DNA of 64,000 nucleotides from Antilocapra americana. Lineage: Eukaryota; Chordata; Mammalia; Artiodactyla; Antilocapridae. The stretch is taken from NCBI GenBank assembly GCA_007570785.1, contig ML662449.1, positions 15,026,491 to 15,090,490 on the forward strand, written 5' to 3'. The translations under genes were made by a program, and so were the position numbers. This document shows positions 36,791 to 48,905 of this stretch, piece by piece; position 1 is the stretch's first letter; each line of letters opens with the position of its first letter. The notes under the pieces were generated by a model. That model saw only the letters and a list, made by a program, of their open reading frames with translations. It did no database searches and was not told the origin of the DNA.

Positions 36791-37834
36791 TTTCTCTCTT
36801 TAACTGGTTGAATAATCTGTGTTCTGAGAGATTTCTGTTCTGAAAGAAATCTCTGAACATTTCTTTACTTAGAGAAATGATTAATCATTTCAAAACATCA
36901 AGTTTATTGTCTTATCTAAATCATTGCTACTTTACACCCAGCTTGGGTATAGTCTTTAGCTAACAGATGTGAGATGGTATTGCAGACATACTGTTTATGA
37001 GAATGCAGAGCAATTGCTCTGTGATCCCTCTCCAGATCAAATTCAAAATAAGTAAGCATTACAGCAGATTGACTAGTTTAAAAAGTTTTCATTTCATTAA
37101 TATTGTTTTTGTGCTTAATAATTTTACTGTTTCATTATAACTTATCTCAGATACACAAAATTGCTTGGCTCATGGTACACTGGAAGCATTGGTTTGCAAA
37201 CTTTTCAGTCATTTTATTATTATTATTATTTCATCCAATATCTCCTATCTGCCTATTTCCCTTTCCTGTAAAGATCTTGGGCTAGTCATTACCCAATGAC
37301 CCTCAGATCCAACAAGTCTGCATTCCCCCTGCCTTCCCTTGGCCTGAATTTTAAACAAGGAACAGACCCCCTGCAAAATACATGTCCAGACTCCCTTATC
37401 CTCTGGTGTTATGTTAGGCTGGGTCAATGGAAAGCACGAGAAAGGAGAGAAGGGGAAAATGCAGGTGATTTTCTTCCTTGTTTCTCTATATTAAACTACC
37501 TGGCATGGATTCCATTTTCTTGAGTGGAGTCTGACTCTATACACACCAAATCTAGAATATTTAAAATACATTTTAAGTTATGCATACATTGTTGAAAAGT
37601 ATATGCTGATACTTGCAAGTTTTAAAAAATTAACATTAATAGACTTTCTTACTTTAAACTTATTACTCTTTTAAAAATCTAATCATGGTGCTATATAAAT
37701 TTTGCTTATTTTAGAACACTTTATAGTATTCCATCCCTCACAAAGAAAAGAAGTTCTACTAGTATTTCCCATAATAATAGATATATAAATCATTTTCAAT
37801 TCCCCACTGTACATCATGATACTGGAAATTCCCT
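36791..37834. other. Unannotated noncoding stretch
   Basis: No gene recognised. Includes an 18-bp perfect palindrome GAAATGATTAATCATTTC at 36874-36891 and a short (ATT)n run at about 37213-37228. Confidence 0.6.
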
Positions 37835-37846
37835 ATATCTCATCCT

Positions 37847-38561
37847 GTTGTTTTTGTTCAGTTGCCAGGTTGTACCTGACCCTGCAACTCCATGCACTGC
37901 AGCACATCAAGCTTCCCCGTTCTTCACTGTCTCCCCAAATTTGGTCAACTCATGTCCATTGAGTTGGCGATGCCATCCAGCCATTTCATCTTCTGTCATC
38001 CCTTTCTCTTCCTACCTTCAATCTTTCATTGCGTCAGGGTCTTTACCAATGAGTCAGTTCTTCACATCAGGTGGCCAAATATTGGATTTTCAGCTTTAGC
38101 ATCAGTCCTTCCATTGAATATTCAGGTTTGATTTCCTTTAGGATTGACTGGTTTGCTCTCCTTGCTGTCCAAAGGTCTCTCAAGAGTCTTCTCCAGCACC
38201 ACAATTTGAAAGCATCAATTCTTTGGCTCTCAGCCTTCTTTAAGGCCCAATTCTCACATCTGTACATGACTACTGGAAAAACTATAGCTTTGAAATTAAT
38301 GAGCAAGCCTCTTAATTTTGTGGCTACAGTCACTATCTGCAATGATTTTGGAGCCCAAGAAAATAAATTATGCTACTGTTTTCACTTTTTATCCATCTAT
38401 TTGCCATGAAATGATGGGACTTGAAGCCATGATCTTAGTGTTTTGAATGCTGAGTTTTAAGCCAACATTTTTAAGCCTCTTTTACCCCCATCAAGAGTCT
38501 CTTTAGTTCCTCTTCACTTTCTGCCATTAGAGTGCTATCATCTGCATATCGGAAGTTGTTG
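37847..38561 (-). mobile_element. BovB LINE 3' part, antisense, 12-bp TSD
   Basis: The left end is the BovB 3' terminus reversed ('ttcagttgccaggttgtacctg'), running back to the RT YADD region ('ctatcatctgcatatcggaag'). Perfect duplication ATATCTCATCCT at 37835-37846 and 38562-38573. An internal deletion near 38290-38310 removes part of the C-terminal block. Forms the left arm of an inverted pair with the next element. Confidence 0.93.
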
Positions 38562-38606
38562 ATATCTCATCCTAAGGTAATGCATTAAAAGGTTTGCTAT
38601 TATCAT

Positions 38607-39320
38607 TAAAAACTGAAGAGCCTCTTGATGAAAGTGAAAGAGGAGAGTGAAAGAGTTGGCTTAAAACTCAACATTCAGAAAACTCAGATCATGGCATCTG
38701 GTCCCATCCTTTCATGGCAAATAGATGGAGAAACAGTAGTGACAGAATTTATTTTTTTGGGCTCCAAGGTCACTGTAGATGGTGACTGCAGGCATGAAAT
38801 TAAAAGACGCTTACTCCTTGGAAGAAAAGTTATGACCAACCTAGACAGCATATTAAAAAGCAGAGACATTACTTTGTCAACAAAGGTCCATCTAATCAAA
38901 GCTATGGTTTTTCCAGTAGTCATGTATGGATGTGAGAGTTGGACTATAAAAAAAGCTGAGCACTGAAGAATTGATGCTTTTGAAATGTGGTGTTGGAGAA
39001 GACTCTTGAGGAGAGCCAACCAGTCAGTCCTAAAGGAAATCAGTCCCAAATATTCATTGGAAAGACTGATGCTGAAACTAAAACTCCAATATTTGGCCAC
39101 CTGATGTGAAGAACTGACTCATTTGAAAAGACCCTGATGCTGGGAAAGATTGAAGGCAGGAGGAGAAGGGGACAACAGTGGATGAGGTGTTTGGATGCCA
39201 TAACCGATTCAATGGACATGAGTTTGACTAGGCTCTGGGAGTTGGTGATGGACAGGGAAGCCTGGCATGCTGCGGTCCATGGGGTCACACAGAGTTAGAC
39301 ACAACTGAATGACTGAACTC
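38607..39320 (+). mobile_element. BovB LINE 3' part, sense, 8-bp TSD
   Basis: Starts just downstream of the RT YADD position ('gaagagcctcttgatgaaag') and ends at the BovB 3' terminus ('cacaactgaatgactgaactc'). It carries a 113-codon open block, 38625-38966 (LNIQKTQIMASGPILSWQID, then MFPVVMYGCES-like). Duplication ATTATCAT at 38599-38606 and 39321-39328. Confidence 0.92.
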
Positions 39321-39328
39321 ATTATCAT

Positions 39329-39878
39329 CAGGGTAGGTTGTTTCTTTTTCAAAATAAGAAGATTCCCTTTTAATTCTTGTATTTTGAAATTTTCTATCAG
39401 AGACTAGGATTGAATCTTATCAAATGCTTTTCTTGCCTCAATGAAATGATTGTACCATTTCCTCCTTTTTCCACCAAAAGTATAATTTACATAAACAGAT
39501 TTTCTGATGTCTTAACTTCCTCAGAGATAAAATCTACACAAATGAACTGTCATATTATGACAAATACGAACTGTCATATTATGTGCTCTATACATTATTA
39601 TGTACTTTTAAAGTTGATTAATAAAATTATGCCTTACTAGGCAATCTATTCTTCTCCTTAGTTTATATAGCAAAGATTCAAAATAAATCTTAATTTTCTA
39701 CTTTTACCCTTATTAATCATTTCTTATTATTTTTGTCTTTCCTACTTTTTTGCATTTACTTTTCTACTCACTGTGCAGTTTCACTAATATTCTTCTGAAA
39801 ACCTTAGCTATATGCCATACTTTTAATTTAAATTACTACATTTTATTCAATATTTTATTATCTTCTTCTTCAATGAAA
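39329..39878. other. Unannotated AT-rich stretch
   Basis: Nothing recognised; contains a local repeat 'gaactgtcatatta' at 39544 and 39569. Confidence 0.55.
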
Positions 39879-40010
39879 AAGGTGGGAGGGAGATTCAAGA
39901 GGGAAGGGACATATGTACACCTATGGTTAATTCATGTTAATGTATGACAGATATCAAATGAATATTGTAAACCAATCATCACTCAATAAAAATAAAAAAT
40001 AGTAAAAATA
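39879..40010 (+). mobile_element. L1 3' tail
   Basis: 'gtgggagggagattcaagagg', 'gacatatgtacacctatgg' and an A-rich tail with 'aataaaaataaaaaatag' correspond to the L1-BT 3' UTR end, as at 18340-18480. Severely 5'-truncated. Confidence 0.8.
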
Positions 40011-41798
40011 ATTTTTAACATAGTTTTTTAATATATGGAATTGTTTAGCTATAATACATTAGTTTTTATAGTTATTGGATTCTAATATTACTGCATTATG
40101 GTAATATACATACATATATATACATTTAGAGAGAGACAATATGTGGTATATATTGTGATTCTGAACAGATTCATTTTTTGAAAATGTTATATCTTGCTTT
40201 TATATTCTAAACAGTTTGATTAATTTACATCTTTTTGATACATCAGCTTCTAAGTATTGGAATATTAAATTTTCTGAATTCTAACATATTTATTTATTTA
40301 TGATTTTATTTTTAAATTTGTATACATTCAGATTTTTTTTCTTTACTTTATTGTGTTGGTTCTGCCATACAATGACATGAAAACATTCAGATTTTTTGAT
40401 AATCTCTTTTTAATTATTCTTTTAGCCAGTATGGTATTCCTCTCGTTTTCTCTTTGCTATTTATCACCTCAAATTATACTTTTTCCTAATATTTAGATTG
40501 TTATCATGGCTGACCTGTATTTGGTTTATACAGAGAGGCTTTATCTTTTAAATTTGCAGTCTAATCCTTTTACATTTTTTATATTTACAGTTAAATTAGG
40601 ACTTCTGCTTTTGTGTTTCCTAGTTTTTATGTATTATATTTATTTCTGATTCTAGTTACTTTGTGTTCTTTCTTCACTCTTAACAGCATTAAATAATTGA
40701 AATATTCTTTCTCTTCCGATTTAAAAGTTTGTTCATTTGATCTTTAGTCTTGGTGACTCATACACATATTTAATTTTATGTATACTTATGTGTATTTCTT
40801 CCCATCTCTTAAGGACAATATTCATTTCTTCCTTCCTTCTGATAAGTAGATGACCTCACCAAGTATATTTTTCTGCCCTTTCTTAATTTGGGGATATTAA
40901 TTATTTAGACCACTTTAAAGCTTTTTTTAACTCACTTATCCAATTTTGTCTTCTAAATTTTGTTTCTTCCTGAGTCCATTTCTATTTTTGAGTACTTCCT
41001 CCAAAAGTGTTTTCAAATAAAAGTTTGCATATTAAATTTTATGCAATCTCATATGCCTGAGGATAATATTTTTCCCTCACATTTAGATTATAGATTTACT
41101 TGATGAAAAAATTTATGTTCAGATTTATCTTCCATCAACTCATAAATAATGTTATTCTATTACTTTCTGGTGTGCAAGGCAGTTGTTGAGAAATATGATT
41201 TTAATATGATACTTTTACTTTGTAGGCTATCTGTATTTTCCTCTCTGGAAGCCTTTAGAATGTTTTCTGTATTGGATGATCTCAAATATTATAGCAATAT
41301 ATATATGAGTCGGCTTTTACCTTTAAGGTTATAGTTGCATTTTTAATCTTCTTTTAAACAGAAGACATATATTGTTTCAAATATTCTTTTCTACATTCTT
41401 TTCTCTGTCTGATATATGCATTCTATGGATGATGGCTCTTCTATTTTTATATTTCATATCTCTAGACTTTTATTTTGCCAAATTTTTAATATTTTTGTGT
41501 GTTTTCTATAAAATATTACATGATCTCAGCCTCCAGTTACTAATTTTTTAATTCTATTTTTAGTTCTTTATTTCCTATTTTATATTCTTCATATGTATAT
41601 TGTAAATTTTTTTTATTATACTTACATGTCTGCTACCAATTTTATATCCTATCTAAAAGAATTATATGCTGTGCCTTTTAAGTTCAAAATTTGTAAGCTT
41701 ATTTTTTCTGAAAAGTTATTCATTCTCTTGTTTCTTTCATAGACCTTAGTCTTGTCATTTTCCCTTATGATTTCTTATTGCTTTTGGGTGTCAGTTAT
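40011..41798. other. Unannotated AT-rich stretch
   Basis: No gene recognised. Includes one very short L1 insertion, listed separately. Confidence 0.55.
40339..40383 (-). mobile_element. Minute L1 insertion, about 45 bp, with 15-bp TSD
   Basis: Between two copies of ACATTCAGATTTTTT (40324-40338 and 40384-40398) lie about 45 bp, 'tactttattgtgttggttct' plus 'gccatacaatgacatga', which match the antisense L1-BT 3' end also present at 23105-23145. It looks like a real but extremely truncated target-primed insertion. Confidence 0.8.
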
Positions 41799-41811
41799 CT
41801 TATCTTTATTG

Positions 41812-42278
41812 GGGGTTTTTCATTGTTTTTTTTTTATTTTTTAACTTTTATTTTACGTTGGAGTATAATTGATTAGCAATATTGTGTTAGTTTCAAGTGT
41901 ACAGCAAAATGATTCAGTTATACATATCCATGAATCTATTCTTTTTCAAATTCTTTTCCCATTTTGGTTGTTACATTATATTCAGCAGAGTTCCTTGTGA
42001 TTTACAGCAGGTCCTTGATGATTATCCATTTTAGACAGAGCAGTGTATAGATGTCAATTCCAGACTCCCTATCCCTCCTCCCAACCCTTTCACCTTGGTA
42101 ACCATAAGCTTGTTCTCTAAGTCTATGAGTCTGTTTCTGTTTTATAAATAAAGTCATTTATATCACTTTTCAAGACTGCATGTAAGTGATAGTAAAACAT
42201 AGTTCTCCTTTTCGATCTGACTTGTTTCACTCAGGATGACAATCTCTAGGTCTATCCCTGTTGCTGCAAATGGCATAC
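41812..42278 (-). mobile_element. L1 3' UTR (older subfamily), antisense, 13-bp TSD
   Basis: Poly-T, then 'gttggagtataattgattag', 'gtgtacagcaaaatgattcag', 'ggtaaccataagcttgttctc' and 'gatctgacttgtttcactc': the reversed 3' UTR and ORF2 end. Duplication CTTATCTTTATTG at 41799-41811 and CTTGTCTTTATTG at 42279-42291 (one mismatch). Confidence 0.9.
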
Positions 42279-42291
42279 CTTGTCTTTATTG

Positions 42292-43229
42292 TAAACCTGG
42301 CTGCCACAGTTCTATGCTAGGCCTGTCAGAGTGAGTTTAAAAGTGGCTTTGGGCTAATGCTTTAGGGCCAAAAATATCTGGCATTCCCATCAAGTCTCAA
42401 CTCATTTTAAGTGACCTTTCCCATCAAAGACCATCAAATACGTCCACTTCTATTTTCAAAGTGCTCTTTCCTTAGGCTGACATTGTGTGACTCCTGGGGT
42501 GGGACAGGATCACTGCAAGAAATCCATCTTCTACCCCAGCTGGACTACGTTAGTTTACACTGTAATGTTCTCTTTCTTGACGTTGATGAAGAAAAGAGTG
42601 GAACACCCCAGAAAGCGCTTCCACAGTATGTTGTCTCATTTGGCTTTTGGCCCTGCTCCACCTCAGGTCCCCAGTTTCTTCCCTCATAAATAACCTACCA
42701 ACTTTCTGTTCCCCAAAGGTCTTTCACAGTTTTGCTTTATGCTCTAGATTCCTTCAACTTCTTTCTAACTTACGTAGTATGTTTAAAGCTAGTTTCATCA
42801 GCAGCTTAAACAAAGCTGTGACTTGTTTTCTATTTTATTAATATTAAAAAATGAAGGAATTGTATCCCTGGCATATATTGATAATATTTGATAATGTGTC
42901 ATAGCCACTCCCTAGTAAGGTGGACATTTATTAAAAGCAGACCAGAGCCCTGAAATTGAATTGATCTGTTTCTATATGAGATCCAGATTTACACGTAAAG
43001 TTGAATGGTTCTGTGATAGCATTCAGTGCTTCCTTTTTCATGTTCTGAATGTTTTATAACTTGGAAATATTATTTCCAAGTTTCCAAACAGGTGAAACTT
43101 TAGAGCTATGTTGAATTGTTGTTGGTAATTTATTGATAATACCTAAGTGACTGTGCTTGGTATCAGAGTCAAGATACCCTGACATTCTAAAAACAGCTAT
43201 TTGTTTGGAATTTTGCAAAGCATTATCTT
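42292..43229. other. Unannotated noncoding stretch
   Basis: No gene recognised. The 92-codon frame at 42411-42689 overlaps others in different frames and has no domain. An 11-bp inverted repeat, AACTTGGAAAT and ATTTCCAAGTT, lies at 43058-43082. Confidence 0.55.
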
Positions 43230-43325
43230 AGTGGCTGATAAACAAAACTGTAAAGCAAGCTTTATTATAATTCCTACTTTATGGATGAGGAAACCAGGGT
43301 TAAGAAACTCTTTGACTTTTTGAAA
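43230..43325 (+). repeat. MIR SINE fragment
   Basis: 'ctactttatggatgaggaaacc' followed by 'agggttaagaaactc' matches the MIR core. The upstream part is weak. Confidence 0.55.
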
Positions 43326-43349
43326 TTACTTAATCAAGAATGAAAGACA

Positions 43350-44559
43350 GGTAAATAGAAAAGAGAAGAACTAGAGATTGCCAAAATCCTTTGGATCATA
43401 GGGAAAGCAAGAGAATTCCAGAAAGAAATATCTGGTTCTGCTTCACTGACTATGCTAAAGCCTTTGTCTGTGTTGATCACAACAAACTGTAGAAAATTCG
43501 GAAACAGATGGGCATACCAGAACACCTTATCTGCCTCCTGAGAAACCAGAGGAGGTCAAGAAGCAACAGTTAAAACTTGACATGAAACAATGGACTGGTT
43601 CAAAATTGGGAAAAGAGTACGTCAAGGCTATATATTGTCACCCTGTTTATTTAACTTATATGCGGAGTACCTCATGCAAAATTCTGGACTGGATGAAATC
43701 ACAAATAGAATTAAGATTGCTGGGAGAAATATTAACAACCTCAGATATGCAGATGATACCACTCTAATGGCAGGAAGTGAGGAGGAACTAAAGAGCTTCT
43801 TGATGAAGGTGAAAGAGGAGAGTGAAAAGCTGGCTTAAAAGTCAACATTCAAAAAACTAAAATCAAGGCATCCTGTCCCATTGCTTCATGGTAAATAGAT
43901 TGGGAAACAGTGGAAACAGTGGCAAGTTTTATTTTCTTGGGCTCCAAAATCACTGTGGATGGTGACTTCAGCCATAAAATTAAAAGATGCTCCTTGGAAG
44001 AAAAGCTATGACAAACCTAGATAGTATATTAAAAAGCAGAGATATCACTTTGCTGACCAAAGTCCATCTAGTCAAAGCTATGGTTTTACCGATAGTCATG
44101 TATGGATGTGAAGAGTTGGACCATAAAGAAAGCTGAATGCTGAAGAATAGATGCTTTCAAACTGTGGTGATGGAGAAGACTCTTAACAGTTCCTTCGACA
44201 GCAAGGAGCTCAAACCAGTCAATCTTAAAGGAAGTCAACCTCAAATATTCATTGAAAGGACTGATGCTGAAGCTGAAGTAAAGAACTGGTCACCTGATGT
44301 AAAGAACTGGTCACCTGATGTAAAGAACTGGTCACCTGATGTAAAGAACTGACTCACTGGAAAAACCCTCATGCTGGGAAAGATTGAGGGCAGAAAAAGA
44401 AGGCAATAACGGAAGATGAGATGGTTGAATGGTATCACGGACTCAATGGACTTGAGTTTCACCAAACTCTGGGAGACAGTGAAGGACAGGGAAGTCTGGA
44501 GTGCTGCAGTCCATGGGATCGCAAAGAGTCAGACATGACTTAGCTGTTGAACAACAACA
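43350..44559 (+). mobile_element. BovB LINE, 5'-truncated
   Basis: Covers RT from before motif A ('tgactatgctaaagcc') to the 3' terminus ('gacatgacttagctg'). The 82-codon block at 43590-43838 keeps RT motif B (RQGYILSPCLFNLYAEY) and the intact catalytic NLRYADDTTLMA. Later blocks are frameshifted. It has a 21-bp tandem repeat near its 3' part. Not functional. Confidence 0.92.
44278..44352 (+). repeat. 21-bp tandem repeat inside BovB
   Basis: Three exact copies of a 21-bp unit starting 'gtaaagaactggtcacctg' at 44278, 44299 and 44320, with a partial fourth at 44341. Other BovB copies have the unit once (for example near 57435). In frame it reads VKNWSPD three times. Confidence 0.95.
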
Positions 44560-44737
44560 AATAGCATAAAGAAACTCACAGAGCCTGGACTACCTCAAGT
44601 GCAGGAATAAGCAAGCACAAGTACTGAGTATGCTAGCACAAACAAAGCCAGCAGATGGCAGCAAATACAAGGAATAGTTTTGTTCTTATGGCTGCAAAAC
44701 CTGAAAGAACTGTCTGGCTATCGGAATTTAGCTTTGT

Positions 44738-44759
44738 TGTGTGTGTGTGTGTGTGTGTG
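44738..44759. repeat. (TG)11 microsatellite
   Basis: Eleven uninterrupted TG units directly beside the 3' end of the antisense SINE. Confidence 0.97.
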
Positions 44760-44944
44760 CTTAGTTGCTCTTTGCAACCCATGGCCTGTATCCCGTCAGG
44801 CTCCTCTGTCTGAGGAATTCGCCAGGCAAGAATATTCAGGGGGTATTCATTCCCCTCTCCAGGAAATCTTCCCAACCCAGGGATTGAACCCAGGCCTCCA
44901 GCATTGAAGGCGGATTCTTTACCAACTGAGCTACCAGGGTAGCC
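44760..44944 (-). mobile_element. Bov-tA type SINE, antisense
   Basis: 'cttagttgctctttgcaacc' to 'actgagctaccagggtagcc', with the B-box complement 'gggattgaacccaggcc'. Adjacent to the TG repeat, which may be SINE-tail derived. Confidence 0.93.
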
Positions 44945-46426
44945 TTAGCTATATCTCTGTTAAACAGAAGAAAAATAACTAGAAAATAAATGCAAGACAA
45001 AGAACACACACTTAGTTTAAAATTGTGTTAGCAGTGTGGAACCAGTGGATGGGAGGGCCACGGTAGAGTGAGGTGGAAAAACTGAGGGGTTTTCCACACA
45101 GCTTTCCAAAGAGGAAAACATTTTGGTTTTCACACTTAATTTTTAAAATGTCCAAGCAATGGCATTTTCCTTCTCTGCACACTACTTCTGACTTCTGTTT
45201 CTATCTTTAATTTTTCTTGACTGTTTTTTGTACTACTTTCCTTCTACCTTTCCATTTCCCTATACATAATTTTTTTGAATGTACATTATCTTATGCCCTC
45301 CACCTGGTTGAAGATGTTTTAAGATTACATCCAAATGTCAGAAAGCAAGATGAAGGAGGAAAGGGAAGAATGTTCCCTTTCTTTTAAGCAATGACTTGGA
45401 ATTTGTCCACATCACTTCCACACACTTACCAATGCCCTGAACTACAACTACTTAGGGAGACTGGATTATACAGACCTTAGCTAGGCAGCTTGTGATCAGC
45501 TAAAATTCAGGATCTTAATGCCTGCAGGAAGAAAGAAGAATGGATATTAGGAATCAACTCCTTTTCTTCCTCAGCTACATTGTTTGGAATGCCTATTAGA
45601 TATTCTCCTGTCTGCCTCATATATCATCCCAGAACTGAAATCCCACAGTGCATGTTTTATAGTTAATTTTCCATGTAAAATGCATGATCATATTTCCACA
45701 GCAATAAGCATCTTAGAGCAACCTGAGATCTAATGTTGCAACAAGCTTCGTAATACTAGAACTCTGTAATATGCTTAATCTGTCTCTTGATTCTAGACTT
45801 TTTTTTACCGCTTGTAGTTCTCAGTAGCAAAATTAATGTTTCATATAGAGATCTTCCATACATGCTTAATTTTTTTTTGTTTAAAGTACATTCTGAAAAA
45901 CTGTATTACCAGTGAATAATTGTGATTTTTAAATTTTTTGTGTTGACAAGCTATATTCTCATACTGTAAATAATCTAAAATGATCTGTAAGAAGTGTATG
46001 TCCTCACACCTTCACCAGACTGTTTTTGTTTTGTTTCTATTATTTGTTCATTTGTTTAAGTCCTTTGCAATTTTTCTTATCTATATCTTCTTAAGGTACT
46101 TAATAAATATATTGCAATTATCTTGATCAGAGATATGTCTTACATATAAGTATGGTATACCTCTATTGCATTTTTAAATGGAATATTTTTGGTATATGGA
46201 AATTATTGCTATTTATACATTCACTTTTTTTGTACACAAAGTACTTGCCTCTTTATGAGTCTCTTTGGTTTACCAGTTTAATCTTATATCATCTAAAAAT
46301 AATAATCACATTGTCAGCACAGTAATACTTCAAATTTCTTTTTTTATTTTGTTCCCTCAGCTAAACCTTCTGAAACACTATTGAATAGAGGTGGAGACAC
46401 TATTTGATCTTATCTGGTTTCCCAAT
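44945..46426. other. Unannotated noncoding stretch
   Basis: No gene or repeat family recognised. Confidence 0.6.
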
Positions 46427-46583
46427 GGGCTTCCTGGGTGGCTCAGCTGGTAAATAATCCGCATGCAATGTGGGAGACCTGAGTTGGAGCCCTGAGTTGG
46501 GAAGATCCCCCGGAGAAGGGAACAGCTACCTACTCCAGTATTCTGGTCTGGAGAATTCCATGGACTGTATAGTTCATGGGTCC
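46427..46583 (+). mobile_element. Bov-tA type SINE, 3'-truncated
   Basis: 'gggcttcctgggtggctcag' to 'attccatggactgtatagttcatggg'. The final ~40 bp of the family are missing. Confidence 0.9.
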
Positions 46584-46629
46584 CAATATAATTAAAATGC
46601 CCACTTAATTTTGCCACTAAGCATGATAA

Positions 46630-46836
46630 GAGGACTTCCTTGTAGCCTAAATGGTAAAGAATCTGCCTGCAATGCTGGAGACCAGGGTTGATTCCTGGGT
46701 CAGGAAGATCCTCTGGAGAAGGGAATGGCAATCTGCTCCAGTATTCTTGCCTGGAGAATCTCATGGATGGAGAAGCCTGGTTGGCTGCAGTCTGTGAGGT
46801 CGCAGAGTCAGACACGACTGAGCCACTAACACACAC
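46630..46836 (+). mobile_element. Bov-tA type SINE with perfect TSD
   Basis: Full-length SINE from 'gaggacttccttgtagccta' to 'gacacgactgagccactaac' plus a short CA tail. Perfect duplication AAGCATGATAA at 46619-46629 and 46837-46847. It lies 46 bp after the previous SINE in the same orientation. Confidence 0.95.
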
Positions 46837-46847
46837 AAGCATGATAA

Positions 46848-47227
46848 TGCTAGTGTTTAAAACTGTTATTGTTCATCATAATTGAGAAGAATCTTTCCAT
46901 TAGCAATCTATCAAGATTTTACTGTCCAAGTTCACATAGTTTTTCCTAGTCAGGGCATTTATGTCAGTAGTGGTCCAGCTAAGATCAGGCTGTATATATA
47001 TTAAAGTCTCTGTGAAGTTGTAGAGATGGTGGGATGGGTTAACAAAGCTTATAGGTGAGTATTACAGGTAACTCATTACCTGGTTATTTGGGCTTTTAAA
47101 TTTGGAGGTACTGATCTGAACTGATGGAAGCAATGACAAGTATGACTTGGAATTACAAATCGAAAGAAAGCCAGTCTCAACCACAGGAACAATCCAAGAA
47201 ACTTTACTTTTCATTGTCTGTGTGTAC

Positions 47228-47261
<34 letters not shown>

Positions 47262-48372
47262 CATACATGTCTATTTTAACTCTAACGTCTAAATGAGACC
47301 TTAGAACATAGTAGGCGCTCAATACACATATGTGACTGAATTTGAAGATTTTATTTTTGAGAATGTTCTATATATACAAAACTCATTTGTAATATTTATT
47401 AGAGAAAGAATTGATGCAAAGGGTTGTTCTTAGATTAAGCTTGGTTAGAATAGAAGACTAACCATTTCTGTCTTCAAAACTAACACATAACAAAAGAGTA
47501 AATACTCAAAGGAGACTCAAGGAAACACTTTAGAATTTATTTATTAGTTTTTCTGCATCCAGAGCTTGGCTGTGTTCCAAATATGACTTATGACTTAGTT
47601 CTTTGACACTTTCATTAATTTTTGGTGTGACAATTATATCTTTTCTGAATGTATTTTTATGCCATAGTTTCACTTTTTAAAAATTGTATTAGAATGTTTT
47701 GTCTTTAGCAATTCATGAGAAAGTAAAATTCATAATTCTTAATTTATGTCTCTGAAACCCGAGGCCTGCTTTCTATTTGAAAGACTTCAGTACTCACACA
47801 TACAAGTACCCTGCCTGACTTCAGGGCAATAATTCAGATATAATGTCAAAGAAATATATTTTCCCCCTTGAAGCTTTTGGCAGTCACTCTACCTGCCAAA
47901 GCAAGGCTCCTTTGAGAGACAGACTTTTTGAGCACAAAGTCAAAAAGTTCATTGCATCACAGGAATTTCACTATCCCCACCATCTGTCAACAGAGGAAAA
48001 GTCCATACCCTTTCTCCTAATAATCTTACATTGATAAATACAGCTAAAGAGAAATAGACTTCACAAGTAAGTCACATCTTAGGGCTTAAATTAGCTGAGC
48101 TACGTTTAAACATTTTAACATATACCTGATGGTTCCAGTATGTGATCATAAGTGGTTTCTGTGGTGCCGGTGAGTAGAGAAAGCTTGATGTCTGAACTGT
48201 ATTTGTATAAGTTCCAGATACTATAAAAGTGTAAGTCATTTCAGCTGTAATCATGATCCAGACCATACATAGCATGACAGCAACCCAGAGGACATTAACA
48301 CTGATATAAATATTCATCAAGAGACTCATTTCGGGCATATTTGTGAGTTTTTTCTTTAATAAAAATATGTCA
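46848..48372. other. Unannotated stretch with a TA microsatellite
   Basis: No gene or repeat family recognised apart from (TA)n. Confidence 0.55.
47229..47261. repeat. (TA)n microsatellite
   Basis: About 16 TA units with a single G interruption at 47250. Confidence 0.95.
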
Positions 48373-48905
48373 GTTTAGTTCAGTCACTCAGTCGTGTCCG
48401 ACTCTTTGCGACCCCATGTACTGCAGCACACGCCAGGCTTCCCTGTCCATCACCAACTCCCAGAGCTTACTCAGACTCATATCCATCGAGTTGGTGATGC
48501 CATCCAACCACCTTATCCTCTGTTGTCCCCTTCTCCTCCCATTTTCAATCATTCCCAGCATCAGGGTCTTTTCAAATGAGTCAGTTCTTTGCATCAGGTG
48601 GCCAAATTATTGGAGTTTCAGCTTCAGCACCAGTCCTTCCAATGAATGCTCAGGACTGATTTCCTTTGGGATGAACTGGTTGGATCACCTTGTAGTCCAA
48701 GGGACTCTCAAGAGTCTTCTCCAACACCACAGTTCAAATGCATCAATTCTTCGGCGTTCAGCTTTCTTTATGGTTCAACTCTCATATCCATACATGACTA
48801 CTGGAAAAGCCATAGCTTTGACTAAATGGACCTTTGTTGGCAAAGTAATGTCTTTGCTTTTTAACATGCTGTCTAGGTTGGTCATAGCTTTTCTTCCAAA
48901 GAGCA
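48373..48905 (-). mobile_element. BovB LINE 3' part, antisense
   Basis: Starts with the reversed 3' terminus 'ttcagtcactcagtcgtgtc' and runs to 'catagcttttcttccaaag'. 5'-truncated and fairly well preserved. The frame at 48416-48958 is the antisense of the element and not a gene. Confidence 0.93.

Noticed and set aside
37847..39320. The inverted BovB pair as one twin-primed insertion
   Set aside because: Both arms cover the same part of BovB, and each has its own distinct TSD, so there were two insertions.
42411..42693. Possible exon in unique DNA
   Set aside because: Three overlapping short frames with no recognisable domain and no convincing splice or start context.
44278..44352. CRISPR-like array
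   Set aside because: Tandem 21-bp units without spacers inside a LINE, in a mammalian genome.
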